Shown here in pieces: positions 29,757 through 41,229 of a stretch of DNA of 64,000 nucleotides. The DNA lies in NCBI GenBank assembly GCA_018257865.1, contig JAEUBA010000013.1, forward strand, positions 248,001-312,000. The letters run 5' to 3'. Under the pieces are notes generated by a model. That model had not been told where the DNA came from. It saw only the letters and a list, made by a program, of their open reading frames with translations, and made no database searches. The stretch is from Stereocaulon alpinum. Taxonomy: Eukaryota; Ascomycota; Lecanoromycetes; Lecanorales; Stereocaulaceae. Each line of letters starts with the position of its first letter. Positions within the stretch are counted from its first letter, which is position 1. The translations under genes were made by a program, and so were the position numbers.

Positions 29757-32380
29757 ATGGCTGGATGCCTTCTTCGTTCATCGTCTAAAAACGTCTCACG
29801 TACTGTGCGTTCTATTAATGTGCCACAAAGGGCATCCTTTGGAAACTTCGTGAGCCAAAGAAAGACATGCATCAAGGTTTCTGAGGAAGTGAGAGCGGCC
29901 ATATCTGCTAAAAAGCCAGTGGTTGCCTTGGAGACTACAATCTACACTCATGGTAGATTGACCGATCCTTGAAGAACGCGTAAAATCTGATACATTGCAC
30001 AGGCTTTCCTCATCCTGAGAATGCCGCACTAGCCTTACATCTAGAGTCGGTTGTCCGCCTCAATGGAGGCATTCCAGCGACCGTTGGAGTACTCAATGGC
30101 ATCGCCCGTGTAGGCTTCTCAGCAGAAGAACTTATCGAGCTTACTGCATCTGCAGGTAGGCCAGAGACTCGGAAAGTCTCGCGAAGGGATCTCCCGTATA
30201 TCTTAGGACTGGTAATCATTCCATTCCCTGCAAAAATGGTTGATTAAGTAAGTCATTTTCTGATTTGATATTTAGGGCTATGCCGGCCGAGGACTGAATG
30301 GTGGCACTACGATTGCAGGGACCATGGTGCTAGCTAGACTAGCTGGGATAGATGTCCTCGCTACTGGCGGTCTTGGAGGTGTGCACCGTGGCGGCGAGAA
30401 CTCCATGGACATAAGTGCAGACCTTATTGAACTCGGACGCAACCGAATGACCGTAATCGCTGGTGGTTGCAAGAGCTTTTTAGACATTCCCCGCACGTTG
30501 GAATATCTCGAGACCCAAGGCGTGACTGTGGGAACCTTTGCCGATGGGCGCGAAGGTCAGGTGGATTTTCCCGCCTTTTGGACCAGAGATAGTGGCAGTC
30601 CAAGTCCTCTGACAATTAAAGACGAGGAAGAAGCAGCTCAGATTATAAGTGAGTGACAGTCACTGTGGCTAGCAAAATTACGAATCATTAGGACGTCTGT
30701 TGGACTAAGTCATGCTCCAGAAGCTCAAATAGCCCTGCCCTTCTATTCAGGTCTATTCTTTGCGAGCCCAATCCCGGCTGAGCACTCAATCGCTAAGGAC
30801 AAGATGGATGCCACTATTGCCCAAGCAGTACATGATGCGGAAGCATCCGGATCAACTGGGAGTGATAATACGCCTTTCATCCTAAGCCGGATACACGAAA
30901 TCACCGATGGCGCATCGGTCGCAGCAAATGGGGTATTGGTCGCGTCAAACGTTGCTCGTGGGACGAAGGTAGCTGTTCACCTTGCAAAGATCAACAAGGA
31001 TCACTTCGGCAAGATTCGGTGAGGACTTGGAACTGTGAGACCTGTATTCACTCAGCTAAGAGTAGGAGTGCCAGCACTGGTAAAACTCCTTCCCTGGCTG
31101 AATCTAACACCTCCTGGACCGGCTTCGACAGGACGGTCGCTTATCCTCCTTCTACGTTTAGATCTTCATTGACTCAAATTCCTAGCCGCCCCGAAGATCC
31201 AACCAATGTCATTGTTGCGGGAGCTCTAGCTGTGGATCTATCGTGTAACTTTATACCAGCAAAAGATGTAGCCGAATCGAGCCACCCACGGTTCCACACG
31301 TCCAATCCAGCTTCGATAAGGCAAAGCCTAGGCGGCGTTGGACAAAATGTCGCTACTGCTTTACACTATCTCAAGTCTTCAGTACGCCTCTGTACTAGCG
31401 TTGCGGACGACATAGCGGGCTCGACTGCTCTGCAAATGCTGGCTCAACGGGGTTTACAAATTTCTGGAATTCAAAAACTGGCTACTGGAGCAAGCACAGC
31501 TCAATATGTCGCAATTAACAACGCACAGAAAGATCTTGTGCTTGCTATGGCCGATATGAACATTCTAGAAGGTACGACGCAAGATTTCGAAGTCCTCTGG
31601 AAACCACATTTGGCTTGTTGTAAGCCGAAATGGCTTGTCGTTGATGCGAATTGGGACCCATTTACCCTTCGAAAATGGATTGAAGCAGCCAAAGCTCTAG
31701 AGGCGGAAATCGCATATGAGCCAGTGTCTACAGCCAAATCGAGGAGGGTATTCTCTCACCCGCATTCCAGCCTGGCTGCGGTCCCACATCACAGCATCAA
31801 CCTGGCGACCCCTAATGCGTTGGAGTTGGCCTCAATGAACGAGGCTGCGAACGATGCTGGGATGTTCGATCGAGACGACTGGTGGCGAGCAATCGACTCT
31901 ATCGGCTTATCAAATTCGGGATCTCGAGATAAGCTAGTCTCGTTAACCAACAGTGATCTGGTCGACCAAGGGATCCCACAGCAAAGCATCCGCCTTCTAC
32001 CTTTCATACCTTGCATCTCGACGACACTGGGCGAGCATGGAGTCCTCTTAGCTCAGATGCTCAAGCCAGGAGACGGACGTCTGACCTCTCCTACATCTGC
32101 ACCCTATATCCTGTCTCGCTCGACGAACGGTAGCGGTACTGTTGGCGGAGTCTACATGCGGCTGTTCCCACCAGTAGAGCGACTGTCGAGCCACGAGATA
32201 GTTAGTGTCAATGGTGTTGGCGACACTTTCTTAGGAACACTGATCGCTGGACTCACGAAAGACAAGCCGAAAGTTATCGCTGACTTGGTTGACATTGCAC
32301 AAAGGGCTAGTGTGATGACTCTCAAGAGCACGGAAGCCGTTAGTCCGCAGATCTCAACCCTTCTTCGATCCCTAATGTGA
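29757..32380 (+). CDS. Bifunctional pseudouridine-5'-phosphate glycosidase / pseudouridine kinase
   Basis: Five exons: 29757-29952, 30003-30211, 30276-30648, 30721-31018, 31066-32380; introns 50, 64, 72 and 47 bp; 796 residues. The N-terminus looks mitochondrial (basic, Ser/Arg-rich). A PsuG (IndA-like) domain follows (about 45-350): VALETTIYTHGFPHPEN, GGIPATVGVLNG, TTIAGTMVLARLAGI, TGGLGGVHRGGE, IPAEHSI. A PfkB-family sugar kinase domain then runs to the end: SLGGVGQNVATAL, STAQYVAINN, and catalytic NGVGDTFLGTLIAGL. In eukaryotes these two activities are known to be fused: the kinase makes pseudouridine 5'-phosphate and the glycosidase splits it to uracil and ribose 5-phosphate. The splice acceptor of the last intron (TAG at 31065) has close alternatives with the same phase, so a few linker residues are uncertain. 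Confidence 0.9.
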
Positions 32381-32410
32381 GGCCGGACCGAGAACGAGGT
32401 CAAACACATT

Positions 32411-33580
32411 TTACCAGCTACTTATGAGCTCATTGCTTCTTACGCTGGATTCATCAACCACCTTTCTCGCGCCAGCTCCGTCGACTACGGGCAGTCGGCC
32501 CTTTGCTCCACCAGGCACCAGATTGAAATCCAAAAGCCCTATTTGGACAAGAACACTAGCTTGATCCCAATATATATGCTCATGATAAAGTTTACCTCCC
32601 CGAATACACACAATTGCAACAAGTGCAATCTCAACTTCCCTGTCTGTAGGCTCGACATCCGGTAACATCCACGGCATGACCTGCGTATGTTTGAACGACA
32701 AGTACATTTCATCAACTATACGATCTGTCCCAACAGTCCGTGAAAGGACTTTCATCCTCAAAGAAGGTGGATTGCCGGGAATAAAGTAGTCCCGATAGAA
32801 TCGATGAAGGTCTTTGTATCCGATACCGCCAGTCAGCGTTGGAATATGATTGACATATGGTTCGGCGACCATCGTGGCCATCGTGGCATCCGCATCCTTG
32901 CTAACAAACTCGACTATCGCCAAAGTACCGGTCAGTACAGCTGGCTGCGAATCTGATGGGAGTGGCGAACTCACGTTCAGCATGATGATCCCAAATCTTC
33001 TCCAGATCTACTTCGATCCCGAAGCCTTTTCTTAACACTGCCAGGGTCCTTGACCACGCCAAGCCTGCCGCGACTTTATCATACACATCAAGATTCTCCT
33101 CCGCGAATCCTGGCGGGACATCTTCATAAACGTAGTGCCGGCAGCTCGGCATCATATCCTCGGAGCTAGTCAGATGCACAGTGACGTTGTGATCAGAAGG
33201 CCATCCAGCAGCTAGCACCGGGATCTTGTCAGGATAGTATGCTATCAGCGCACATAGCTTCCATGAAGAATTCGGGCTCTCGTCAAGCACTACCGCAGCG
33301 GCTTCACCAAAGGCTACAGAGCGACTGGTCAGTACAGAACACATGGTAACAACAACAGCAAATGGCAAAGGACCGGCGGTAGAGCAAGCAGACCTACTAT
33401 TGCGAAACTTGCACCGAGTTTCAGTGAATCCGATATGTGATTGAGCTTCTCGACATGCTGTTTGCGCGAAGCGTCGAAAGGCAGGTACGAAACGTCAAAT
33501 CCTTCGTCTCTCCAATTCTGGATTGTTTGCTCGTGGAATGTCGGACCTGCAGCAGTGACAACGAGTCTTGGATTAGCCAT
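32411..33580 (-). CDS. Dienelactone-hydrolase-like / NTF2-like fusion protein
   Basis: Three exons: 33580-33394, 33313-32975, 32913-32411; introns 80 and 61 bp; 342 residues. Its stop lies only 30 bp from the stop of the convergent pseudouridine gene, so the 3' UTRs likely overlap. The N-terminal part (about 1-165) resembles an alpha/beta hydrolase of the dienelactone hydrolase kind (VVTAAGPTFHEQTI, LCALIAYYPDKIP, HLTSSED). However, the loop expected to hold the nucleophile reads AIVAFGEAAAVV, without the usual Cys or Ser. The C-terminal half (about 175-342) looks like a SnoaL/NTF2-like cone (VEPYVNHIPTLTGG-type start, GRDRIVDEM-like centre, HEHIYWDQASVLVQIGLL end). Function unknown; possibly a binding protein rather than an active hydrolase. 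Confidence 0.7.
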
Positions 33581-33793
33581 ACTTCAGAAATCCCAATAGA
33601 ATCTCACTGAGGTGTGATGAGGGCGTTGCTGTCGTAGCATAGGATTCCCGTGGTGGGGGCCTTTAGAGTGAATTACACCTTCATATGACGTCATCGCACC
33701 GTACTTTGGCTCGTTAATGGAAGATCCCTTTTGAACAAAAGCAATGAGAAATGTTTGATCTTACTATCGAATGCTATGTCATCGCCTTTTAAG

Positions 33794-36417
33794 CTATAGG
33801 TTTCGGCAAAGCATAGTAATAACAATTCCAAGCAGAGCAATAAAAAGCGCATCCCGTTGCAACTTTGTATTGACTGCCATGCCTCGTAGGAGCTTACCAG
33901 CGTCATCCATGCCTTTGAAAGTCCATTTTATTGCTGCAATTATGTTACGTGACCCTTCCAAGTGATGGACTGAGTCAGTGCTAGGTGCACGCTCTGGAAG
34001 CGCAACTCTGTCCCCTGGATTCGGTGCCATTGACTCGTCGCCGCCACTGTCCACCCTTGTCCGCAACACTGCAGGACCCGAGGATGACGAGAGTTGCGCA
34101 AATGCGTCTACAAGCTCTGGTGATTGATCTATGCGTGACTGGAAGATGTCTAAGGCTGTTAAGCCTTGGTCGTCCAGGGCATCCAGAGGAATATGCGACA
34201 GGTCGAGGCGCTGCAATATCTTCATGGATTCGATATCGGCTGAATTGGCTATCTCGTGGAGGATGGTGCCGCCTTCGAAATACAGCCCTTCTAAGCTGAT
34301 TCCATGATCCAAGAGCATAGCAAGGATAGTGTGTCTACGCGCAATCAAAGCCGAAAGCAGGGCTGTGTTGTTGTACTTGTCGATATTATTAACATCGGCA
34401 CCATGCTCAAGCAATACCCGCGCAACCTTTTCGCTGCCAGAGACTACGGCCCATTGAAGAGGAGTAATTCTGTCCAGGTCTCTTGCGTTTAGGTCAGCGC
34501 CAGCCTCTAGCAGCATCCTCGCAGGGCGTTCATCATTCCTGTAAGCGGCCACATAATGCAGAGCTGTCTGTTTCCAGCTCGTTGTACTGTCGACTAAGGC
34601 GTCATGAGCAAGCAAGGGGCCAATGCAACAAGGCCCTCGAGCTGTGGCGGCGAAATGCAGTGGCGAGCCCTGGTCTGGAGACATGATGTTTGGATCCGCA
34701 CCATATTCGAGCAGTAACTTTACGGCTTCTACATCGTTCCTTTCTGCTGCCATCAAGAGCGCGGTGCGGCCACTAGAGTCCTGTGCATTGAGGTCTTTCG
34801 TAGATGCTTGCAGTTCAGTTGCTAGATCCTTTCCAACAAGGCCAAGTACGATTCGATGAAGCATGGTGAAATCTCGTCTCTCGAGACACTCTGTGTCTGA
34901 AAACAGCTCTCGGAATTGGTTTTCTGATTCTTGAGGAAAGGCTTTGGAGAAGATCTTGGTCCAGGCGTTGTCTGCAGCCGTCCTGTATAAGTTCAGCGCC
35001 ACTCACTATCAGTCCTCGAGCCACTTACCATTGTGATCGGTCTTCTAGGAACGGATCTGCATTCGCTTGTAACAGGAATCTACATGCGTTCACTTGTTGA
35101 TAGCTGATTGCCATCTACTAGTGGTTAGCTTCCAAGCATGTGGCTACGTTGACCGAAGACTACCGGGAAAGTCTACTTACATGCAGAGGTGTGATACCAG
35201 ACTCGAAGTGGACATCGTGTGGTGATGCTAAGCCTTGTTCGAAAAGTGTTCTCATTTTATCGACCTTGCCTAGCTTCGCGAAGGTAAAGATATCCGAATT
35301 GCCCGGAACAGTTCGCTGCATCTTAAGAGAGACCACAGGACCAGCTAAGGGCGTTGAAGAAAAGACCATCGACATTGCACGTGCGAGGAACCACGGAGGA
35401 AAGAAGTAGGAGACATAGATCATTGGCTGAGACCGAAGCTGACAGGAACGCTCATCGCATTCCAACCGCGCAATTGGCATACCTGAGTAGCCTATGAAGA
35501 GAGAGCCAAGAACTCTACCCATCAATGAAGGGCTCTGCCACTGCCTTTGTGTGTGGCATCTGCACGCACACCAAGGTGTACATGCAGACCGAGAAAAATG
35601 TGCGGTCCGAATTCCTACGGCGCTGATCGCAGACATCTGCTCAGACTCGAAGAGGATAGAGCCGTTGTGGTGGAAAGCGCGGACGAGATCCTTTTCGGTA
35701 CCAGGAGGCTCGTCCACAGTGGACACACCAGCGTCTCTCCTGCCCAAGGAGATAATTTGGCTTCGATCATGGCCAGCTGTGGTAGTCTCGCTTCGCAGTG
35801 TGTTCATGCTTGTGTTAAGCTGTCTTATCTCCGCAAGCTGTGCTCTGCTGGTGGTTTCTATCTTGTTGTGTAAGTGGCGCTGTTCTGTGGCTACATCGCT
35901 AGATATCATGTAAATTTGCTGCACATCGACTTCAATCCGAGAGGAAGTGGAGCTTTGAAACCATTAATACAGAAATCATATAGAGTTACTATCGGATCAA
36001 TCATCCGACTCACGTATTTACTGCAGCTAAGATGGTGGCAAATTTTGATTTCAACGAGAACAGCTCATCTTTGAAGCACTTTGCCTTCCCACCCGCACGT
36101 AGCCAACGGAAGCGTCTCTCATCTTGCTGCTCGGAAGAAGGTGCAAAACCCGCAACCCAGCTCGTGATGTTTTCTGCAAGGCTATTGAGCTTAGTCCTTA
36201 CGGTGACAAGCGACTGTAAGAATTGAGGATTCTGCCGACTCTGTCCACTACGCAGGCACTTTTCGAGTTCTAATAGGATGATGGTGAGGTCGGAAAGCTC
36301 GTTTGCCAAAGCATGGATTTGAGACTGTCCATGCTTGATATCTTGAACCTTGCGAATGGCGGCCCGAGTGGCTCCGGCAATGGTTATGGTCGAAACTAAT
36401 ATTGAAAGGGGATCCAT
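33794..36417 (-). CDS. Ankyrin-repeat protein with fungal STAND-type N-terminal domain and membrane tail
   Basis: Four exons: 36417-36014, 35898-35181, 35114-35029, 34982-33794; introns 115, 66 and 46 bp; 798 residues. It starts MDPLSILVSTITIAGAT, the usual opening of the fungal N-terminal domain of STAND/NLR-like proteins, with helices to about residue 135. A central region holds a Cys-rich patch (CTPWCACRCH), a GSLFIGYSG motif and a YFFPPWFLARA segment, known from fungal ankyrin proteins of this type. From about 335 to 660 there are roughly nine ankyrin repeats (GRTALLMAAERNDVEAVKLL, TPLQWAVVSGSEKVARVLL). No NACHT or NB-ARC ATPase is present. The last 20 residues (LFIALLGIVITMLC) look like a C-terminal membrane anchor. 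The first ATG is at 36417. Cellular role unknown; signalling or immunity-like is inference. Confidence 0.75.
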
Positions 36418-36995
36418 CACGCTGGTTTGATCTCACTTTAGCAGAGTCGAAAGTAAGGCCAGGAACCTGAAAGCAAAAGCTGTCCTTATAGCATTGTAGC
36501 AAAGTCTCAGCCTTAAGGAGCCAGGGTGTCGACTCTGTCATTGTTGCCTTGCGCGCTCATCAGCCTTGCTTACATTTCGCGCGGTTCGGCTGCGACTCCC
36601 ATATCGGTGTCCACCATAGGCGGAAAACTTTGGTAACTTTGCTAATCAAAATTACCAACAAGCACGAAGGGATGAATATCCATGACCAGGGGCGAGCCCG
36701 GCGTGCTTGAGTCACTTGAAAGCTGTGATGGAATACGCAATCACATTGTAAGAAAGGAGGTGTGGGTTCAGGATCGTAGAATGCAACGATATTGCCGACC
36801 AAAGCGGGGCCAACCCCCATTCTTTACAAGAATAGTCAAGACGTCATCGCGCAGCGCCTCCAAAACTTGCTGTCCCATTACAATTACAATCTCACTGTAG
36901 ACAAACCCATTGTATGTACCTACGGAAACATTCATAATTGCCAGGAAACAACGACAAAACATTTCTCGAACAATCCGCTGAATCATCCAGTCATA
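36418..36995. other. Divergent intergenic region
   Basis: About 580 bp between the divergent starts of the ankyrin gene (minus) and the small 66-residue gene (plus). Frames here are short and overlap on both strands. No gene supported. Confidence 0.5.
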
Positions 36996-37252
36996 ATGGC
37001 CGACAAAGAACAGCAGCCTCAAGTGAGCGAGCAAGACGCTCAAAACGCAAAGGATCCAAACCATCCCGCTCACCCTGAACATCCCCACGTAAGTCCACCT
37101 GTGAGCCATTCTCGTATGAATGTCACTCTTGCTGATCGTAACAGCACGGCCAATGGATCAAGAATGCTGGCAAGAAGTTTGGCAACGCTGCGATTTTTGG
37201 AGCTGGCGCCACTGCAGGCGCGGACGCAGTCAAGGGTGCTTTAGGACAGTGA
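36996..37252 (+). CDS. Small conserved fungal protein, 66 residues
   Basis: Two exons: 36996-37088 and 37145-37252; intron 56 bp with GTAAGT and AACAG borders. The first half is hydrophilic (MADKEQQPQVSEQDAQNA, then a HPAHPEHPHHG stretch). The second half is Gly/Ala-rich and ends KKFGNAAIFGAGATAGADAV then KGALGQ. I recall similar short Gly/Ala-rich proteins with an MADK-type start in other ascomycetes, but no function. The unspliced frame continues into unrelated sequence, whereas splicing yields a natural short protein with a stop, which supports the model. It could be membrane-associated through the Gly/Ala helix; that is inference. Confidence 0.6.
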
Positions 37253-37446
37253 CGTCCAAAACTATGATAGAGCAATCCAAAGGGGTGGCGTACAATAGCC
37301 TAGTCCTTGCACGAGTACCTGGCAAGCGTTGAAAATATAAATGCAACAAGGCATCCACCTGTATAAAGAAATGTCTAGCCTGTCAACGTTGATCTCCACA
37401 CATCAAACATCGCTTGCCCCAATCCTGACTAAATGGTATTGCCCCC

Positions 37447-37981
37447 TCAATAGATCTCTCTCAACAGTATCTGCAGCAGTCCGTCCGCCTTTGCCTTTGT
37501 CTTTGGAAAAATCTTGCCCGTTGCTCTAGTATATGTGACTAGTGCTTTCTGTGTTCTGAATACTTTGACCTCCGTGTGCTGCCGTCGGCAGTTGATCAGA
37601 TCGACCAGGTTGACATGGACTTGCTTCAGCTTCTGGGTAGGAACTCATAAGTACATCACAGTTGGCCATTTGAGTGCGATCACAGCGAATTCGTACCTTC
37701 TTGCACTTGGTGATGGATATCGGTATAGAATCTACCCGCAGTTCCTCGCACAACGCCTGCCAGTCCTCCAGCTTTCGGCTGTGTTCAATCTTGCCTAAAT
37801 GTGCGTCGAACTCAGCACGCAGGAACCGTCTTTCTTCCTTGCAGTATCGCTTGCTACCAGCGTGCCAACCTCTGAACCTGGCGAGTCGCTCGAACTCTTC
37901 GTGAAGGGGAAGTCCGGGATTTGGTAGGAAGCCTGGAAAACGATCAAAGTAGTTGCTGCTGCGTGGAATCTTGCGTGTCAT
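37447..37981 (-). CDS. Conserved fungal protein of unknown function, 156 residues
   Basis: Two exons: 37981-37697 and 37632-37447; intron 64 bp; 156 residues. The sequence YFDRFPGFLPNPGLPL, then EFERLARFRGWHAGSKRY, FLRAEFDAHLGKIE, LEDWQALCEEL, ITKCKKKLKQVHVNLVDLI and TGKIFPKTKAKADGLLQILL follow a pattern I recognise from small proteins widespread in ascomycetes and without known function. The unspliced frame runs past the donor into unrelated residues; the spliced version restores the family C-terminus (IFPK-KAKA...LL), which supports the intron. No signal peptide or membrane segment. Likely helical and soluble. Confidence 0.75.
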
Positions 37982-38458
37982 TCTGTCTCAGAGTGAAAAG
38001 AGTGGGCATGCACAATATATGGCAGTATATCTAAACCGTGAGTCCAAGCCAGAGCATGTTATCTTGGGGACCAGAATGTCTCCAGACACGGTCAAAACAT
38101 AAATCGCCTCTACCAGGACGCATTTTGAGGAGAGAAACAGGCCTTGCGTCGTAGAACCCGCGATGGGTCAAACATAGATGGCAAGCAATTGGTTGATATG
38201 CAGCAAGCCGAGAAATGCAAGCCCTACAAGTCACGAGATCGAGGTAGCGGCACATGACCTATCATTTACAGCCACATGCTCGATGGACTGGTTACATTGA
38301 GCAAAAAGCATAATAACCTCGTAATATTATGCCGGAGACGTGAAAGCTATATTACTTGTTCGTTTTATAGAAGCTTAGGGTTTAGACCTTGGCAAGCCAG
38401 CAACTCTCGGCTTTGAGCTCAATGCTTGTCCAATGAAGAAACTCAAGCCGCCTCGACT
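37982..38458. other. Divergent intergenic region before RMT2
   Basis: About 480 bp between the start of the 156-residue gene (minus) and the RMT2 ATG (plus). No further gene seen; a short minus-strand frame at 38255-38031 has no motif and is not supported. Confidence 0.5.
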
Positions 38459-39757
38459 ATGGACCACGATACAGCACAAGAGACAGACGCAGATACTCAA
38501 ACCCAACTAATTCTTCTCGCCGCTTCCCACCATAATCTCGAGTCCTTGCGCGTCCTTCTCCGCACAGGCTCTGCCAGCGTACAAGATCCTGAAACCGGCT
38601 TCACCCCGCTTCATGCTGCGATAGCGGCCTGTGATCCTTCCTCAGAGGCCACATCGGAAGTCCAACACGGCTCGTCGAGTACGTCGACGCTCAATGGGCA
38701 TGTAAATGGCGTTACGAATGGGGAAGAGAAAGAGGACAGAGAGTCTGAGGTAGAAGCCGCAGCCAAGACCACAAGGCTACTGCTACAGAACGGGGCAATA
38801 TGGAACGATGTGGACAACAACAATGAGACGCCTGGATGTCTAGCTTTGAGGCTGGGTCTGAAAGAGCTCTATGATATTATGGTTGATGCTGGGGTTAGGG
38901 CGGAGATGTTGCTAAGTCGATTGGATGAGTATGAACAATTGGCGGAAGCCGGTGAAAGTGACAGTGAGGAAGAGGCCGAGACTGAGCAAGCAAATACAGA
39001 AGATGAATTCGACGAAGCTAATTTGCAGGAGGTCAACGGTAATACAGAGTCACTATCGGCTGGGCCACCCTCTACTGCATCCATCGCCGTTAACGACCTT
39101 AATAATGAAGACTACCTACAATCCGCGCTGCGATTCCAAGATGGCCGAATCCTTGATGACAACAACAATGGCGTAATGATGGCATGGGAGACCGACATCA
39201 TGAGACGCACAGTAGATTTACTGGTACCCAGATCCGGTCTACGCGTCCTCAACATTGGCCACGGGATGGGCATCATTGATACACTCTTCCAAGAAACATA
39301 TCCAAAAGCCCACCACATCATCGAAGCTCACTCTGCAGTTCTAGAGCGCATGAAGAAGGATGGCTGGCACGAGAAGCCTGATGTCACCATACATGAAGGC
39401 AGATGGCAAGATATCGTTCCCAGGATTATAGAACAAGGCGTCCTCTTTGATGCTATCTACTTCGACACCTTTGCCGAAGATTACAAGGCTCTACGTGAAT
39501 TCTTCAGCGATTCTGTGATTGGGCTTCTCGATGATGGAGGCAAATGGGGCTTTTTCAATGGGTTGGGTGCTGATCGGCAGATCTGCTATGATGTCTACGG
39601 CAAGGTTGTAGAGATGGATCTGTTCGAGGCTGGTTTTGATACTGAGTGGGATGTCAACGAAGTACCGAAGATGGACGAGGCGGAATGGGAGGGCGTGAGA
39701 AGGAGGTATTGGGTGCTGAAGGACTACAAACTGCCAATTTGCAAGTTCGTCGGATGA
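38459..39757 (+). CDS. RMT2: Protein arginine N-methyltransferase 2 (RMT2)
   Basis: Single exon, 432 residues, starting at the in-frame ATG at 38459. The open frame extends slightly upstream but without an ATG; the ATG at 38422 is in another frame. The N-terminal third holds ankyrin-like repeats (LILLAASHHNLESLRVLL, TGFTPLHAAIAACD, GAIWNDVDNNNETPGCLAL). An acidic linker follows. The methyltransferase domain starts near residue 235: SAM-binding VLNIGHGMGIIDTLF, HHIIEAHSAVL, HEGRWQDIVP, FDAIYFDTFAEDY and a C-terminal YKLPICKFV. This is the RMT2 layout. Yeast Rmt2 methylates the delta nitrogen of Arg67 in ribosomal protein L12 (Rpl12). Confidence 0.94.
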   Translation: MDHDTAQETDADTQTQLILLAASHHNLESLRVLLRTGSASVQDPETGFTPLHAAIAACDPSSEATSEVQHGSSSTSTLNGHVNGVTNGEEKEDRESEVEAAAKTTRLLLQNGAIWNDVDNNNETPGCLALRLGLKELYDIMVDAGVRAEMLLSRLDEYEQLAEAGESDSEEEAETEQANTEDEFDEANLQEVNGNTESLSAGPPSTASIAVNDLNNEDYLQSALRFQDGRILDDNNNGVMMAWETDIMRRTVDLLVPRSGLRVLNIGHGMGIIDTLFQETYPKAHHIIEAHSAVLERMKKDGWHEKPDVTIHEGRWQDIVPRIIEQGVLFDAIYFDTFAEDYKALREFFSDSVIGLLDDGGKWGFFNGLGADRQICYDVYGKVVEMDLFEAGFDTEWDVNEVPKMDEAEWEGVRRRYWVLKDYKLPICKFVG

Positions 39758-41229
39758 GTCTGCACTACACGAGCGTGCCTCGCTTTAAAGAGGCTACATA
39801 AAGCCACATCGATCGCGTGGTCTTGATGATATGGTTACGTATCGATAGCGTTTGTGAGCCTACCAGTCTTGGATGCGATACCTTAGCAGAAGAACGCTAA
39901 CGCAGTTACAGTGAACAAGGGCACGGTAATAACGCATGGTGGGTTCAATATCTCTCAAGGTCGCGACTCAGGCCTCCGCACATATAGATTGATCTGGCAG
40001 CCGCAGCCTTGTGCCAAGGCTAGTATACTGAAGCGCCTGAGCCTCGCAGTATCTGGTATGATACAAACGATGGGCATTACTCTCCCAAGACAGCAATGCT
40101 CAAGATTCAAACTCGCTCCAAGCTTGGGAATGAGGTTTGCAGCCTTGAGCAGGAAGCTGAGCCGGAGATCGACCCCATTCAAAGCAAGGCTTGAGCCTTC
40201 CACCTACAGACAGCCAGTATCTCCTTCCTTGGCCATGCAAAGAATACGAGGACTGTTCCGGTACCCAGTGTGATTACCCTAAAGGATTGCAGTAATTTCA
40301 ATGCTTTCCACTTATTCGAAGACCTCATTCCAGCAAGCGCCGTATCAGAGTAAACGCAGCGAGATGCTGGCACGGCAACAATCAATGTATCAAACGTCGG
40401 TAATACCCAGCTTGAAGAAAACCTCATCGGGTCATTTAGGTATCGCTGGAAAGCAGTTCTTACGCACGCCCTTGCGCTCAACCGCATGGGCTACAGGACA
40501 CAAGGCGAGCAACTAGCCACCGTTCATCCCGGTGGGTGTTCCGCTTCAATGTCTTCCATCACGAAATTATGAGAGAAGCATACCGGGACCTTTTAAATGC
40601 CTGGCTCACAGTCATCCTCATTTTGGCCATGCTTCTCCCTTGTTCAGGCATTTATGCGAGAGTAAGCAAGCAAACGCCGGTGCTTAGGCTCCGACTTCTG
40701 GGTAGAGCCTACAAACAGAGCTTACGTTTCTGGCCTCCGGCATTGGGAGCATTTAATGCAGAGTTCTACCCTACTGGACCTAGATGTGGTGTAATCTGCA
40801 TTCCATGAGCCAGCCTTAAGACACTTTTGGTTCGCTTAAGCCAAAACCTTGATATCATAGTTTCTCTAATTGACTCAATGTTGTCTATGTCGAGTACTAC
40901 TTGCTTCTACAATCCTCCCGATATTTCTGTGATGAAATGTCGAAGAAAGAGCCGTTCGTCTTTTAATGTTCGTGAACATGTGTGTTGGCGGTGGCGGCTC
41001 CATACAGTCACTGCTGCTCGTATCTCAAGTATTCACTACGCGTTATAACGTATAGCCGGAGATTACCCTTTCAAGCTCAACATAACCTCACTTATCCTAA
41101 ACTTCACCGGCTTGACCTCACTTCCAACTATCACAACAGCGTCTCAGTCACAATACAAGAACAGCCGGTAAGTCCCTAAAGATGTATACAAGACAAAAAG
41201 GCTAACTCTCCATTGTAGCCTTATCCGCT
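39758..41229. other. 1.5-kb stretch without a supported gene
   Basis: Several open frames of 70-120 codons occur on both strands (39911-40273 plus, 40487-40179 minus, 40536-40808 plus). None shows a known motif, and they cannot be joined convincingly by splice sites. The plus-strand frame at 40536 contains one hydrophobic segment (AWLTVILILAMLLP) but nothing else. The right end is the upstream region of the SAP/F-box-like gene. A small or decayed gene cannot be excluded. Confidence 0.45.

Noticed and set aside
29757..33580. Possible metabolic gene cluster (pseudouridine gene plus hydrolase-like gene)
   Set aside because: No shared substrate or regulator is visible; the genes are only convergent neighbours.
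38422..38458. Upstream ATG and TTG starts for RMT2
   Set aside because: The ATG at 38422 is out of frame and the in-frame extension has no ATG; 38459 is the first in-frame ATG and precedes the ankyrin part.
39911..40808. Several medium frames that could be a small gene
   Set aside because: Overlap on both strands, no family motif, no joinable splice pattern.
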